Assembly (NCBI RefSeq): GCF_002743055.1
Contig: NZ_PDYM01000011.1
Location: 1-64,000, forward strand
From: Sporosarcina sp. P13
Lineage (GTDB): Bacteria > Bacillota > Bacilli > Bacillales_A > Planococcaceae
Length of the DNA stretch: 64,000 nt
Direction: 5' to 3'
A model generated the notes under the pieces. It ran no database searches. It saw only the letters and a program-made list of their open reading frames with translations, and was not told the DNA's origin. The position numbers and the translations under genes are program-made. Below, in pieces: positions 8,965 to 18,398 of the stretch (its first letter is position 1; each line of letters starts with the position of its first letter).

Positions 8965-9955
8965 AATTACTTAATGCTTTTTTTAATACATCTAAATTCC
9001 GTTCCATCAAAGAAAAATAATCTTCCTCGTTCCCAAGGTCTTCATTCGTCAGTACGCTCAAATTGTGGAGCGTCAACGTTTCAGCATTCAATTCCTTTTG
9101 AATGACTTCTGCTAACTTCGAACTCACGTTTTGCTCGAATAAAATATACTTAATATCTTTCTTTTGCGCTTCTTGGACGATGCTAGCCAACTGTTTCTGT
9201 GAAGGTTCATTTTGCGAATCTAGACCAGATACAGCGAGTTGTTGCAATCCATACGTATCAGCTAAATAACCGAATGCTGCATGGGATACGAAGAATGTTT
9301 TATTTGGCGCAGCATCAGCCATTGTTTTGAATTCGCGGTCAAGGTTTACAAGTTCATCGTATAACGTTTCGAAGTTTGATTGAAATTGTTCTGCATGTTC
9401 AGGTAGTTCATCTGATAATTCATCTTTAATCTTTTCCGCTAGCAATGTGCTTAAATAAGGAGAAATCCAGACGTGCGGATCGACTGCTGAATCATGGTGA
9501 TGATCTTCGTGTTCCTCTTCTTCGTGCGCTTCGTGCTCTTCATGATCTTCGTGCCCTTCCCCTTCATGGGAATGACCAGGTGCTAATTTTTCAGGATCAA
9601 TGGAATCTGCAATGGGAATGAATTGAATATCTTCCTTTTGTAACGTCTTTTCGGTTTTTTGAACGAAGCCTTCCAAACCGAGTCCTATGTAGAAGAATAG
9701 ATCCGCTTTCGCTAATGACATTATATCCTTTTGTGTTGGTTCGAAGACATGTTCATCCGTTCCGGGTGGGTAGATGGATTGTACGTCAATAAATTCTCCA
9801 CCAATGCGCTCGGTGAAGTATTGTAGCGGATAGACTGTAGTATAGACTAGCAATTTTTCGGATGAAGTAATGTCTTTTTCATCCGTTGCTTTATTCGTAC
9901 AGCCACTTAACACAAGCAGTAAAGCAGTAGCCAATAATGCAATACGTTTTTTCAT
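8963..9955 (-). CDS. Zinc-binding lipoprotein of a ZnuA/AdcA-type ABC importer
   Basis: 330-residue cluster A-I metal-binding protein. It begins with a lipoprotein signal peptide ending LSGC. The mature part has the metal ligands of the family (His in TDEHVFEPTQ, His in DPHVWISP, His in VSHAAFGYLA, acidic residue near the C-terminus). Between the first two sits a His/Glu/Asp-rich loop (about 133-165), typical of zinc rather than manganese transporters. Start is the ATG at 9955, with GGAGG 9 bases upstream; an upstream in-frame ATG would place that site inside the gene. No permease or ATPase is adjacent, so partners are encoded elsewhere. Confidence 0.88.
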   Translation of the reverse strand: MKKRIALLATALLLVLSGCTNKATDEKDITSSEKLLVYTTVYPLQYFTERIGGEFIDVQSIYPPGTDEHVFEPTQKDIMSLAKADLFFYIGLGLEGFVQKTEKTLQKEDIQFIPIADSIDPEKLAPGHSHEGEGHEDHEEHEAHEEEEHEDHHHDSAVDPHVWISPYLSTLLAEKIKDELSDELPEHAEQFQSNFETLYDELVNLDREFKTMADAAPNKTFFVSHAAFGYLADTYGLQQLAVSGLDSQNEPSQKQLASIVQEAQKKDIKYILFEQNVSSKLAEVIQKELNAETLTLHNLSVLTNEDLGNEEDYFSLMERNLDVLKKALSN

Positions 9956-9979
9956 TTCATAAAGCCTCCACAATGTTAA

Positions 9980-9994
9980 TCGGAATGATTACTA
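9980..9994. promoter_or_regulatory. Zur-like operator
   Basis: TCGGAATGATTACTA matches the Bacillus Zur consensus TCGTAATNATTACGA at 12 of 14 defined positions. It lies between the inferred start of transcription and the zinc lipoprotein gene, a position suited to repression under zinc repletion. Inferred from sequence only. Confidence 0.6.
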
Positions 9995-10010
9995 TTTAGA
10001 TAACTTCCTT

Positions 10011-10039
10011 ATCATACAAGATACAGTTTACGTTTGCAA
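10011..10039 (-). promoter_or_regulatory. Promoter of the zinc lipoprotein gene
   Basis: On the minus strand TTGCAA, 17 bases, TATGAT. The -10 matches 5 of 6 and the -35 4 of 6 positions. The Zur-like box follows just downstream. Confidence 0.5.
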
Positions 10040-10048
10040 CCTACATTA

Positions 10049-10279
10049 TTATTTAATTTTCTTTTTTTTAGGAACGGGATCAAATCCACCTTTATGAAAA
10101 GGATGACATTTTAAAATCCGCATGACTGCAAGATAACTACCTTTTATTGCACCATGTGTTTCAATCGCTTCTACACCATAATGTGAGCAGGTCGGATAGA
10201 ACCTGCAAGACGGCGGAAACATAGGGGATATAAACTTTTGATAAAAGCGGATGAATAGTAATAAGACTTTCTTTAACAT
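10049..10279 (-). CDS. yidD: Membrane protein insertion efficiency factor YidD
   Basis: 76-residue protein. YidD proteins support membrane protein insertion by the YidC/Sec machinery. Visible hallmarks are an amphipathic N-terminus ([17 protein letters not shown]), the Cys pair [17 protein letters not shown], and [17 protein letters not shown]. The start is the ATG at 10279, six bases after AAGGTG; the in-frame GTG upstream is part of that ribosome site. Length and order match the family. Confidence 0.93.
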   Translation of the reverse strand: MLKKVLLLFIRFYQKFISPMFPPSCRFYPTCSHYGVEAIETHGAIKGSYLAVMRILKCHPFHKGGFDPVPKKKKIK

Positions 10280-10374
10280 AATAATCACCTTCCGATTTGA
10301 GTAGGTTTAGTTTACCGAGTTACGTGGTAAATTAAAAGAGAGAAGCTTATAACTATTTAGAGGAGTGTTTTTTT

Positions 10375-10824
10375 ATGTCGAAAGAATTAATCCAGGAGTT
10401 AAATAAACAAGTATCTACATGGTCAGTTATGTACGCGAAGTTGCATAATTATCACTGGTACGTAAAGGGCAATCAATTCTTCACATTGCATGCTAAATTT
10501 GAAGAATTATATAACGAAGCGACGCTACACATGGATGAAATCGCTGAACGTGTGTTGACATTAGGTGGCGAACCGACGGCTACGTTAGCAGAGCATTTGG
10601 AAACATCTGTAGTGAGTGAAGCAAAGGGAACCGAGAAAGCGAATGATATGGTACAAGCATTAGTCGATGATTTTGATAAGATCATGAAGTCCTTGAAAAA
10701 AGGTATGGATCTTGCAGCAAAAGATTCAGATGGTATGACAGAAGATATGTTGAACGCAGTTTACCAAAGCATTGAAAAACATCAATGGATGCTTAATGCA
10801 TTTTTGGGCGAAACAAATGAATAA
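10375..10824 (+). CDS. dps: Dps-family ferritin-like protein
   Basis: 149-residue four-helix protein that forms iron-storing, DNA-protecting dodecamers. The inter-subunit ferroxidase signature is present: HNYHWYVKG near 26, then FFTLHAKFEELYNEA and HMDEIAERVLTLGG at about 41-69. Site GAGGAG before ATG. Monocistronic by context. In B. subtilis dps is also near ytkD and the men genes, so synteny supports the call. Confidence 0.95.
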   Translation: MSKELIQELNKQVSTWSVMYAKLHNYHWYVKGNQFFTLHAKFEELYNEATLHMDEIAERVLTLGGEPTATLAEHLETSVVSEAKGTEKANDMVQALVDDFDKIMKSLKKGMDLAAKDSDGMTEDMLNAVYQSIEKHQWMLNAFLGETNE

Positions 10825-10888
10825 TAACCTTCAAACAGCATGAAAATAACCGATAGTAAGAAGTGAAGTAGTGGAAGGAGTGAACGAA

Positions 10889-11068
10889 ATGGATATTAAT
10901 TCAATCATGTCCAGTCAATTGAGAAGTTTGCAATCGACCGTTCAAATGAGTGTAATGACGAAAGCTCTTTCGATGGAAACTTCTGCGGTTACCGAAATGC
11001 TGAATAGTTTGGAAAATCAGCCTGTCCGGCATCTTTATAAAGGGGCATCCGTGGATATCAAGGCTTGA
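10889..11068 (+). CDS. YjfB-like small protein
   Basis: 59 residues, Met- and Ser-rich. The opening MDINSIMSSQLRSLQSTVQ and the helix VMTKALSMETSAVTEML resemble the YjfB family of Bacillales, annotated as putative motility proteins with no established function. Start ATG at 10889 is preceded by AAGGAG. The last third is more variable. It has its own terminator immediately downstream. Confidence 0.7.
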   Translation: MDINSIMSSQLRSLQSTVQMSVMTKALSMETSAVTEMLNSLENQPVRHLYKGASVDIKA

Positions 11069-11073
11069 TTGGT

Positions 11074-11112
11074 AAACACACATCTCCTATGATGAGAGAT
11101 GTGTGTTTTTTC
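11074..11112 (+). terminator. Terminator after YjfB-like gene
   Basis: Stem AAACACACATCTC / GAGATGTGTGTTT followed by further T residues. Confidence 0.92.
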
Positions 11113-11174
11113 CTATAGACAGTAGGGAGTTTATATAGCATAACGATACATAGTATATAGGAGGTTGACCAGAT

Positions 11175-12497
11175 ATGGCACAGGGACAATTTTTACGAAA
11201 TTTAATTATTGAAACGCCTTCTAGACCGGGGAATCTGGGGAAAGTGACGATGGCGATTGGACAATTGGGTGGAGATATTGGAGACATCCAAACAATCAAG
11301 GTAGGGACGGTTTCGACTATTAGAGAAATCGGTTTGCAGTGTAATGATAAGGAACACTTAGCTGAAATTGTGGAAGCAGTTGAAAACTTAAAACACGGGA
11401 TTAAAGTGCATGCAGTAACAGATGATGTTCTTCAAGCGCACGAAGGTGGAAAGATTCACATGAAAGCTACTACAGAAATTCGTTCATTAGCAGATTTGCG
11501 TAGAGTCTATACGCCAGGTGTAGCTAGTGTTTGTAAAACGATTCAAAAGGACCCGGAGCAAGCAAACTACTTTACGGGGATTTCCAATACAGTAGCGATT
11601 GTTACGGATGGAACTGCCATTTTAGGTCTAGGCGATATCGGTCCAATAGCTGGTATGCCTGTAATGGAAGGGAAAGCTGTTCTATTTGATCAATTCGTTG
11701 GTATTAGTGGGATTCCTATTTTACTAAATACAAGTGATCCTGACGAAGTCGTTGAAACCATCAAACATATCTATCAAGGCTTCGGTGCAATTTTATTGGA
11801 AGACATCGGTTCACCACATTGTTTTGAGATTGAAGAACGTTTGAAAAAAGAATTACCAATCCCTGTCATGCATGATGATCAACATGGAACAGCGGTCGTT
11901 GCATTAGCAGCCGCTTTAACAGCATGCAAACATGTCGGTGTAGATCTAGCTAATTCTTCAGTCGGTCAAATCGGTTTAGGGGCAGCAGGTCTTGCGATTA
12001 GCAGAATGTTTATGGCTTATGGTGTCGATGAAATGAAAGGAACCGATCCGAATCCAAAGGCTACAAAGATGCTAGCTGATTATGGTGGTACGGTTGTAGA
12101 ATCGATGGAAGAAATTATGGCGACTTGTGATTTAGTCATTGCGACAACAGGTGTAGCAAACTTGATCAAACCAGAAATGGTACGCAAAGGGCAAATCATT
12201 TTGGCGTTGTCGAATCCAAATGCGGAAATTGCACCCGACGTAGCGCTAGAAGCAGGCGCAGCCTACGCAGCAGACGGACGCCTAGTCAATAACGTCCTCG
12301 GCTTCCCGGGCATCTTCCGCGGCGCATTAAACGCAAATGCAAAATCGATCACTTATTCAATGCTTATCGCAGCGGCTCTTGCCATCGTAGAAAGTACAAA
12401 ACGTGACGATCTAGTACCACACCCACTTGATCCTAACGTCCACATCAACGTAGCACTAGCAGTTGAAAAAGTCGTTTACGAGGAACAAGGGGAATAA
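11175..12497 (+). CDS. NAD(P)-dependent malic enzyme with N-terminal ACT domain
   Basis: 440 residues. Oxidatively decarboxylates malate to pyruvate. Residues about 8-85 form an ACT-type regulatory domain ([27 protein letters not shown]). The malic domain begins at about 95 with [12 protein letters not shown] (catalytic Tyr), then the Lys region [16 protein letters not shown], metal ligands in [14 protein letters not shown] and [13 protein letters not shown], and a Rossmann NAD domain ([13 protein letters not shown]). The ACT fusion is like MleA-type enzymes of Bacillus. Strong site TAGGAGG before ATG. Confidence 0.92.
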   Translation: MAQGQFLRNLIIETPSRPGNLGKVTMAIGQLGGDIGDIQTIKVGTVSTIREIGLQCNDKEHLAEIVEAVENLKHGIKVHAVTDDVLQAHEGGKIHMKATTEIRSLADLRRVYTPGVASVCKTIQKDPEQANYFTGISNTVAIVTDGTAILGLGDIGPIAGMPVMEGKAVLFDQFVGISGIPILLNTSDPDEVVETIKHIYQGFGAILLEDIGSPHCFEIEERLKKELPIPVMHDDQHGTAVVALAAALTACKHVGVDLANSSVGQIGLGAAGLAISRMFMAYGVDEMKGTDPNPKATKMLADYGGTVVESMEEIMATCDLVIATTGVANLIKPEMVRKGQIILALSNPNAEIAPDVALEAGAAYAADGRLVNNVLGFPGIFRGALNANAKSITYSMLIAAALAIVESTKRDDLVPHPLDPNVHINVALAVEKVVYEEQGE

Positions 12498-12507
12498 CAA
12501 CACTCGG

Positions 12508-12546
12508 CCTATTAACGTTTACTGTTAATAGGTTATTGAAATTTCC
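12508..12546 (+). terminator. Probable terminator of the malic enzyme gene
   Basis: Stem CCTATTAAC / GTTAATAGG with loop GTTTACT, followed by a mixed TTATTGAAATTT tract. Stem is clear but the T run is poor. Confidence 0.5.
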
Positions 12547-12602
12547 ATTGAATGAATTTTCCGTTTCCAGCCATACTACGATAAAAAGAAAGTAGGCTGA
12601 TT

Positions 12603-12914
12603 ATGAGCGAGACCTATACGATGTATGTATCCATCAACCATAAACAAGTACTCATCGATCCTTATTCATCACCATGGGAATACAAAGTAGAAGTACCAAG
12701 GGAAGCATATCCCGTTTTTGAAAGATTATTTTCCCAGATGGATCGTCTAGAATTCCGAAACTTCCTACGTTCTCACTTACCTTATATTCCTTATCATTAC
12801 GACCGAGACAATCACGACATTGATCTTCGAATGATGAAAGTCTACGCGTTGATCCATGAATACACGGACGATGAAACGAAGCGTTTTATCGAGAAACTGC
12901 CTTTCTTTCGTTGA
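12603..12914 (+). CDS. Conserved-looking hypothetical protein, 103 aa
   Basis: Not recognised. 103 residues, soluble, rich in Tyr, Asp, Arg and His, with no Cys and no signal peptide or membrane segment. Aromatic-acidic patches such as YIPYHYDRDNHDID look like a structured small domain. Codon use resembles the neighbours. The ribosome site is weak (AGTAGG). It stops just before the hairpin that covers the start region of the Nudix gene. Confidence 0.7.
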   Translation: MSETYTMYVSINHKQVLIDPYSSPWEYKVEVPREAYPVFERLFSQMDRLEFRNFLRSHLPYIPYHYDRDNHDIDLRMMKVYALIHEYTDDETKRFIEKLPFFR

Positions 12915-12920
12915 TTCACT

Positions 12921-12954
12921 ACGTCCTTTTCCGCTACACTAGAGTAAAGGACGT
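12921..12954 (+). promoter_or_regulatory. Hairpin covering the Nudix ribosome-binding site
   Basis: Perfect 9-bp arms ACGTCCTTT (12921-12929) and AAAGGACGT (12946-12954) with a 16-nt loop. The 3' arm contains AAAGGA, the best Shine-Dalgarno candidate for the TTG start at 12962. No T run follows, so this is not an intrinsic terminator; translation control is inferred. Confidence 0.45.
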
Positions 12955-12961
12955 GAGCCAT

Positions 12962-13429
12962 TTGTTGAAATTTGAAGATTTACAAGGAGCCAATGTCGAA
13001 TTGACGTTTGGACCGAATCAACACCAAATAGAATCGCGCCATGTACTTGTCGTGATCAAGCACGAGGGTCGATGGTTGCTGACAAAGCATCGTATTCGGG
13101 GAGTTGAGTTCCCGGGTGGAAAGGCAGAACTTGGTGAAACGATTGAAGAAGCCGCTATCCGTGAAACATTAGAGGAAACGGGTGTGGCGATTGAAAATGT
13201 GCAATCATTTGCTGAATATGTCGTCTTTACTGAGCCGCCATTTTGTAAAGCAGTTTTTACAGGAAGGGTTACGAGTATTGAAAAAGATTATACGTTAATG
13301 GAAACAGAAGGCTTAGTTTGGATGACTGATGCTGAATTAGATGCGTGTACAGATTTAAGTTTCCATATGGAAGATCGCGGAATGGGTGAACTCAGGAAGT
13401 GGGTGGAAGCGAATGGTCGAACAGACTAA
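12962..13429 (+). CDS. ytkD: Nudix nucleoside triphosphatase (YtkD/MutT type)
   Basis: About 155 residues. YtkD of B. subtilis hydrolyses oxidised purine nucleoside triphosphates. The Nudix box GX5EX7REUXEEXGU is complete: GGKAELGETIEEAAIRETLEETGV at about residues 51-74 of the protein from this start. WLLTKHRIRGVEFPGG precedes it. Start is uncertain: TTG at 12962 or 12965 gives a protein aligned with YtkD, while an upstream TTG at 12911 overlaps the previous stop but has no ribosome site. The end overlaps the next gene by 17 bases. Confidence 0.85.
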   Translation: MLKFEDLQGANVELTFGPNQHQIESRHVLVVIKHEGRWLLTKHRIRGVEFPGGKAELGETIEEAAIRETLEETGVAIENVQSFAEYVVFTEPPFCKAVFTGRVTSIEKDYTLMETEGLVWMTDAELDACTDLSFHMEDRGMGELRKWVEANGRTD

Positions 13430-14210
13430 TGGCACGATCATTAAACGAAGGGACTATCCATCCCCGAATCCGAGCGTACGACTAGAAGAGATAATGTATT
13501 GGTCAGATGGTTTGCGTGTGAAAGGGATGCTAGCAACACCTAAAGTAGCTGGTCATTATGATGGATTATTATACTTGCGTGGTGGTATTCAACATGTAGG
13601 GATGGTGCGTCCTGCACGTATCGCTCAATTTGCTTCTCGTGGATTAGTCGTCTTCGCACCTTATTATCGGGGCAATCGGGGGGGAGAAGGCAAGGATGAA
13701 TTCGCTGGAGACGATCGCAATGATGCAGTGGCGGGTGTAGAAGTTTTAAAACAGCAATCCACAACCAATTCAGAACGTATTCATTTATTCTCCTTTTCTC
13801 GCGGAGGTATTATGGCATTATGGACTGCTATTTTGCGGGAGGATCTTACATCACTGGTGACATGGGCTGGTGTGTCAGATGTCGTTTTTACGTATAAGGA
13901 ACGAAAAGATATGCGGCGGATGATGAAGCGAGTCATTGGTGGTACACCTAATAATCTACCCGATGCTTATAGAGAACGAACGGCTTTATTCCGGATAGAA
14001 GATATTGATATTCCGACGTTGATTATTCATGGTACGTTAGATAAGAATGTTTCATTTGAACAAGCGTTGTTGCTCGAAAATGCGCTACGTGATGCCAATA
14101 AAATGTATGAAACGTGGTATTTAGAAGGCTACACGCACTATATACCACCAGAAATGAATCGCAAGCTCGTTAAGGATGCGGTAGATTGGATGAAACGACA
14201 GAGGCAATAA
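13413..14210 (+). CDS. Alpha/beta hydrolase, prolyl-oligopeptidase-like (YtmA-like)
   Basis: 265-residue single-domain serine hydrolase. Order of elements: YLRGGIQHVG (oxyanion strand), VFAPYYRGNRGGEG, DAVAGVEVLKQQ, nucleophile elbow FSFSRGGIMALW, acid loop IIHGTLDKNVSFEQA and base in LEGYTHYIPP. The triad Ser-Asp-His is intact. Resembles YtmA of B. subtilis, which also lies near pckA and metK; substrate unknown. Start ATG at 13413 is preferred over GTG at 13386 because GTGGAAG precedes it. Confidence 0.8.
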   Translation: MVEQTNGTIIKRRDYPSPNPSVRLEEIMYWSDGLRVKGMLATPKVAGHYDGLLYLRGGIQHVGMVRPARIAQFASRGLVVFAPYYRGNRGGEGKDEFAGDDRNDAVAGVEVLKQQSTTNSERIHLFSFSRGGIMALWTAILREDLTSLVTWAGVSDVVFTYKERKDMRRMMKRVIGGTPNNLPDAYRERTALFRIEDIDIPTLIIHGTLDKNVSFEQALLLENALRDANKMYETWYLEGYTHYIPPEMNRKLVKDAVDWMKRQRQ

Positions 14211-14216
14211 ACAGAA

Positions 14217-14246
14217 AAAAGCCATGCAAATAATGCATGGCTTTTG
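14217..14246. terminator. Bidirectional terminator between hydrolase and pckA
   Basis: Stem AAAAGCCATGCA / TGCATGGCTTTT with loop AATAA. A and T flanks allow termination from both strands of this convergent pair. Confidence 0.9.
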
Positions 14247-14257
14247 TATAGGTAAAA

Positions 14258-15844
14258 TTAAGCGATAGGTCCGCCTTTAATTGCGATATCTTCAGATACA
14301 TGGTTAAACTTCTTGAAGTTTTCACGGAAAGCAGCTGCTAGACGAGTGGCTTCTTTGTCGTATTCTGCTGGATCTTCCCAAGCATAGCGTGGGTGTAGTA
14401 CGTTGCTAGGTACGCCTTCGATTTCAAGAGGCATTTCCAATCCGAAAATTTCATTCTTTTTCGTAGGAACGTTATCCAATTTACCTGCGATTGCGGCACG
14501 AACCATTGTACGTGTATAACCTAAATTCATACGTGAACCTACACCGAACACACCGCCAGTCCAACCTGTGTTGACTAGGAATACTTTTGAACCATGTTCA
14601 TCGATTTTCTTACCAAGCATTTCTGCATAAGTTGCTGCAGGAAGTGGCAAGAATGGAGAACCGAAGCATGTAGAGAATGTTGGTTCAGGTGCTGTGATAC
14701 CACGTTCTGTTCCAGCAAGTTTAGATGTGAAACCACTCAGGAAGTGGTACATTGCTTGCTCTTTTGTCAAAATCGAGATTGGAGGTAGTACCCCAGAAGC
14801 ATCAGCTGTTAGGAAAATGATGTTCTTCGGGTGACCTGCAACAGATGGTGTCACGATATTATCGATATTTTCGATTGGGTAAGCAGCCCGTGTGTTTTCA
14901 GTCAATGATTTATCATCATAATCAGGTACTCGTGTTTCTTCGTTTAGTACAACGTTTTCTAGAACGGAACCAAAACGTATCGCACCGAAGATTTCAGGCT
15001 CTTTTTCTTGACTTAAGTTGATACATTTTGCGTAGCATCCGCCTTCGATATTGAATACACCGTTGTCAGACCAGCCGTGCTCATCGTCACCGATTAACTT
15101 CCGATCAGAATCTGCAGAAAGCGTAGTTTTACCAGTTCCAGAAAGACCGAAGAATAGTGCTACATCGCCTTCTTCTCCAACGTTTGCAGAACAGTGCATG
15201 GAAAGGATATCTTGTTCAGGTAGCAAAAAGTTCATAACAGAGAAAATAGATTTCTTCATTTCTCCAGCATATTCTGTTCCACCGATTAAGACAATGCGCT
15301 TTTCAAGAGACAAAATGATGAATGTCTCAGAGTTTGTGCCATCCACAGCTGGATCTGCTTTGAATGAAGGAGCAGCCAAAATCGTGAATTGTGATTCATG
15401 AGCTTGTAACTCTTCTTCAGTAGGGCGGATGAATAATTGGTGAACAAACAGGTTTTGCCAAGCTTTTTCGTTAATCACTTGAATAGAAAGCTGGGAATCC
15501 TTATCTGCACCTGCAAATCCCTTGAAAACGAATAATTCATCTTTTTCCTTCAAATGATCGATGACTTTCGTGTATAATGAATCGAATGCTTCAGGAGAAA
15601 TGGGACGGTTTAAGCTTCCCCAATCCACTTTATCTATAGACACTGCATCTTCGACGATGAATTTGTCTTTAGGAGAGCGTCCTGTATATTTTCCGGTACG
15701 TGCCGCAATTGCGCCATCTGCTGTAAGTTGAGCTTCTCCTCTGCTTATAGCTTTTTCAGTTAATTGAGCCACTGACGCTTGAATTGTCACGTTGCTTCCA
15801 CTTAGAAGACTTTTTAAACTATCATCAATTTTTGCAGAAATCAT
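14258..15844 (-). CDS. pckA: Phosphoenolpyruvate carboxykinase (ATP)
   Basis: 528-residue gluconeogenic enzyme converting oxaloacetate and ATP to phosphoenolpyruvate. The kinase-1a P-loop [11 protein letters not shown] lies at about 235, with the kinase-2/metal region LIGDDEHGW after it. [14 protein letters not shown] and [14 protein letters not shown] (catalytic Lys), and the adenine region [15 protein letters not shown], are intact. Divergent from metK as in B. subtilis. On the minus strand an extended -10 (TGTTATACT, complement of 15912-15920) lies upstream; the -35 is poor. Confidence 0.97.
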   Translation of the reverse strand: MISAKIDDSLKSLLSGSNVTIQASVAQLTEKAISRGEAQLTADGAIAARTGKYTGRSPKDKFIVEDAVSIDKVDWGSLNRPISPEAFDSLYTKVIDHLKEKDELFVFKGFAGADKDSQLSIQVINEKAWQNLFVHQLFIRPTEEELQAHESQFTILAAPSFKADPAVDGTNSETFIILSLEKRIVLIGGTEYAGEMKKSIFSVMNFLLPEQDILSMHCSANVGEEGDVALFFGLSGTGKTTLSADSDRKLIGDDEHGWSDNGVFNIEGGCYAKCINLSQEKEPEIFGAIRFGSVLENVVLNEETRVPDYDDKSLTENTRAAYPIENIDNIVTPSVAGHPKNIIFLTADASGVLPPISILTKEQAMYHFLSGFTSKLAGTERGITAPEPTFSTCFGSPFLPLPAATYAEMLGKKIDEHGSKVFLVNTGWTGGVFGVGSRMNLGYTRTMVRAAIAGKLDNVPTKKNEIFGLEMPLEIEGVPSNVLHPRYAWEDPAEYDKEATRLAAAFRENFKKFNHVSEDIAIKGGPIA

Positions 15845-15976
15845 ATTTACATACCGTCCTTTGTGTAGTCGTTTTATTTTTTATTTAAGTAGAACATCTT
15901 AATTCGTAAATAGTATAACACATTAAGAATAATAATCTATCCTAATTCAAAACTCAAGTGATTTTGAAGAAATAAA

Positions 15977-16005
15977 TTGACAAAATCCAAACTTTTTTAT
16001 AAGAT
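15977..16005 (+). promoter_or_regulatory. Promoter of the metK leader
   Basis: Perfect -35 TTGACA (15977-15982). The -10 is either TATAAG at 15-bp spacing or TAAGAT at 17-bp spacing. The riboswitch begins about 15 bases downstream. Confidence 0.65.
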
Positions 16006-16020
16006 GTGACATGAACGGAT

Positions 16021-16207
16021 ACTCTTATCCCGAGTTGGTGGAGGGTACAGGCCCTGTGAAACCCGGCAACCTGCAAAAGACAATAGTCTAGCGCGAAGGT
16101 GCCAAACCTGAAGCAAGGTTAAATTCCTTGGACGATAAGAGTGAAAGGTGCTGCGCGTGAAACTTTGCCTTTTACTCATGGATTGAATATGAGTGAAGGG
16201 CTTTTTA
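16021..16207 (+). promoter_or_regulatory. SAM-I (S-box) riboswitch with terminator
   Basis: P1 is ACTCTTATC (16021-16029) with GATAAGAGT (16134-16142). The conserved core is visible: CCGAG, GGTGGAGGG, CAGGCCCTGTGAAACCCGG, CAACC, then GGTGCCAAACCTG and GCAAGG. The expression platform is a 13-bp terminator GCCTTTTACTCAT / ATGAGTGAAGGGC (16167-16201) followed by T5. High S-adenosylmethionine should terminate transcription before metK. Confidence 0.96.
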
Positions 16208-16317
16208 TATTGTATAGCCCTGAATCCATATGGTATATGCTTGACGTCTAGGCGTGGAACTTTACCGGGGACTAATGAGAGTACCGTATCATGTTGCTTA
16301 ATATAGGGGGAAACAAA

Positions 16318-17529
16318 ATGACAAACCGTCGACTGTTTACATCAGAGTCAGTTACAGAAGGCCATCCTGACAAGATGTGCGACCAAATATCCGATGCAAT
16401 TTTAGATGCAATTTTAATGGAAGATCCAAATGCACGTGTGGCGTGTGAAACAAGCATTACAACAGGACTAGTTCTAGTAATGGGTGAGATTACAACAACA
16501 ACATATGTAGATATACCTAAAGTTGTTCGCGATACAGTGAGAGAAATTGGCTATACGCGTGCGAAATACGGCTTTGACTACGTAACATCTGCTGTCTTAA
16601 CTTCTATTGATGAACAATCACCAGAAATCGCTGCAAGTGTCAATGTAGCACTAGAAGCTCGTGAAGGTTCCATGTCTGATGAAGAATTAGATGCAATCGG
16701 AGCAGGTGACCAAGGATTGATGTTTGGTTATGCTTGTAATGAAACACCGGAATTAATGCCTTTACCAATCAGCTTATCGCATAAATTAGCACGCCGATTG
16801 GCTGAAGCACGTAAAACAGATTTAATTCCATATTTACGTCCTGACGGTAAAACGCAAGTAACTGTAGAATATGATGAAAATAACAATCCTTTACGAATCG
16901 ATACAATCGTTATTTCAACTCAACATCATCCAGAAGCAACACTTAAGCAAATCGAGAAGGATATAAAAGAAGTAGTCATCGATGCGGTAGTACCTAAGGA
17001 GTTATTGGACGAGCAGACGAAATACTTCATTAATCCGACAGGAAGCTTTGTAGTAGGTGGTCCTCAGGGAGACTCAGGTCTGACTGGACGTAAAATCATC
17101 GTTGACACATATGGCGGATATGCTCGTCATGGTGGCGGTGCATTCTCTGGTAAAGACGCAACGAAAGTGGATCGTTCCGCTTCGTACGCGGCACGTTATG
17201 TTGCGAAAAATATCGTAGCGGCGGGATTAGCGGATCATTGTGAAGTTCAATTGGCTTATGCGATTGGTGTCGCAAGCCCGGTTTCGATTTCTATCAATAC
17301 ATTTGATACAGGTCGTCAATCTGAATCACAGTTGGTTGAATTCGTACGCGAACTATTCGATCTACGTCCTGCAGGCATTATCAAAATGCTTGATCTTCGT
17401 CGCCCAATCTACCAACAAACAGCTGCTTATGGTCATTTTGGCCGTACGGATATTGACTTGCCGTGGGAGCAGACAGATAAAGTAGAAGCGTTGAAGGAAT
17501 TGGCTAGTAAAGCAAGCATTAAACAATAA
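16318..17529 (+). CDS. metK: S-adenosylmethionine synthetase
   Basis: 403 residues. Makes S-adenosylmethionine from methionine and ATP. Signatures: [18 protein letters not shown] (ATP site), [12 protein letters not shown], the flexible loop and [21 protein letters not shown], and [16 protein letters not shown]. Start ATG at 16318 follows TAGGGGG. It lies about 110 bases beyond the SAM riboswitch terminator, so feedback by its own product is expected. Confidence 0.98.
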   Translation: MTNRRLFTSESVTEGHPDKMCDQISDAILDAILMEDPNARVACETSITTGLVLVMGEITTTTYVDIPKVVRDTVREIGYTRAKYGFDYVTSAVLTSIDEQSPEIAASVNVALEAREGSMSDEELDAIGAGDQGLMFGYACNETPELMPLPISLSHKLARRLAEARKTDLIPYLRPDGKTQVTVEYDENNNPLRIDTIVISTQHHPEATLKQIEKDIKEVVIDAVVPKELLDEQTKYFINPTGSFVVGGPQGDSGLTGRKIIVDTYGGYARHGGGAFSGKDATKVDRSASYAARYVAKNIVAAGLADHCEVQLAYAIGVASPVSISINTFDTGRQSESQLVEFVRELFDLRPAGIIKMLDLRRPIYQQTAAYGHFGRTDIDLPWEQTDKVEALKELASKASIKQ

Positions 17530-17539
17530 TCGTGGCTAG

Positions 17540-17580
17540 AGCTGTCCAAGAAGTTATGACTTCTTGCGACAGCTTTTTTG
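17540..17580 (+). terminator. Terminator of metK
   Basis: Stem AGCTGTCCAAGAAGT / ACTTCTTGCGACAGCT with one internal mismatch, loop TATG, then T6. Confidence 0.92.
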
Positions 17581-17604
17581 TATAGAATTTCAATAAGCAT
17601 CTAC

Positions 17605-18372
17605 TTATTCTTTTGCGAAATGCAACGTTATGCGTTCGTCATCAGCCTTGTCATAAGCGGATTGTAGTCCTATCGCAGCTATTGTCTTTTTACATACAGT
17701 TCGTTGATTCACTTGCACTGTGAACGCTTTAGTAAAAGGGAAGTCTTGTACTGTAATCGTTTTATTATCTGTAAAGTGAATAGCTATTCTTTCAGTGGGC
17801 AATTTTCGGAAGACTTTTGGAGAAGGAATGCCGTTTTGAAAGAATGGATGTTCATCTTCTTTTTTTACACCTGGATCATTCACGCAACAATACAGTGAAA
17901 AGTTATCGCCAAGCTGTAGTAAGGCGTAGTGTTTTTCAAACAACTCGGGATCGAAACCAATTACTTGAGCAGCCAATCGTTCACGCCGTTTATGCTCTTG
18001 TTCAATGAATTGCTTGGCTTCTATCCCCTCGCTATTTTGAATAAATTGCTCATAATGTAAACTGCAAAGCATTGCGGCATAGTTATCTATTTTTTCTACG
18101 CTGTCGATTCCTTGTCGGTACAAAACTATTTTAGGCAATAAAGGAAAATTCGTAAAACTGTAAGGTGCTGATTTCGTGTCGTTCCAAAAAGGTTGGCGGT
18201 CAAAAGGGGACCAGCCGATGTCATGATTGGAAATGGCAGTTAATATAGAATCCCGCCACTTATCCTTTGGAAACATGTCAACATCCCAATGGCTCATTAG
18301 TTCTTTAGCCAATTGACCGTGAATATGTTGTTCAATCATGATAAATTCTTCTTCATGGACACGTACGATCAT
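17605..18372 (-). CDS. DUF3891-family protein
   Basis: 255 residues. The opening MIVRVHEEEFIMIEQHIHGQLA and the segment LTAISNHDIGWSPFD are characteristic of the DUF3891 family; the H..HD pattern suggests a metal-binding HD-like helical fold, but no activity is known. No signal or membrane segment. ATG follows AAAGGATG. It precedes the M50-like gene's coding end by 26 bases on the same strand, so the two may share a transcript. Confidence 0.75.
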   Translation of the reverse strand: MIVRVHEEEFIMIEQHIHGQLAKELMSHWDVDMFPKDKWRDSILTAISNHDIGWSPFDRQPFWNDTKSAPYSFTNFPLLPKIVLYRQGIDSVEKIDNYAAMLCSLHYEQFIQNSEGIEAKQFIEQEHKRRERLAAQVIGFDPELFEKHYALLQLGDNFSLYCCVNDPGVKKEDEHPFFQNGIPSPKVFRKLPTERIAIHFTDNKTITVQDFPFTKAFTVQVNQRTVCKKTIAAIGLQSAYDKADDERITLHFAKE

Positions 18373-18398
18373 AGTTCTTCATCCTTTCCTTAAACTTT

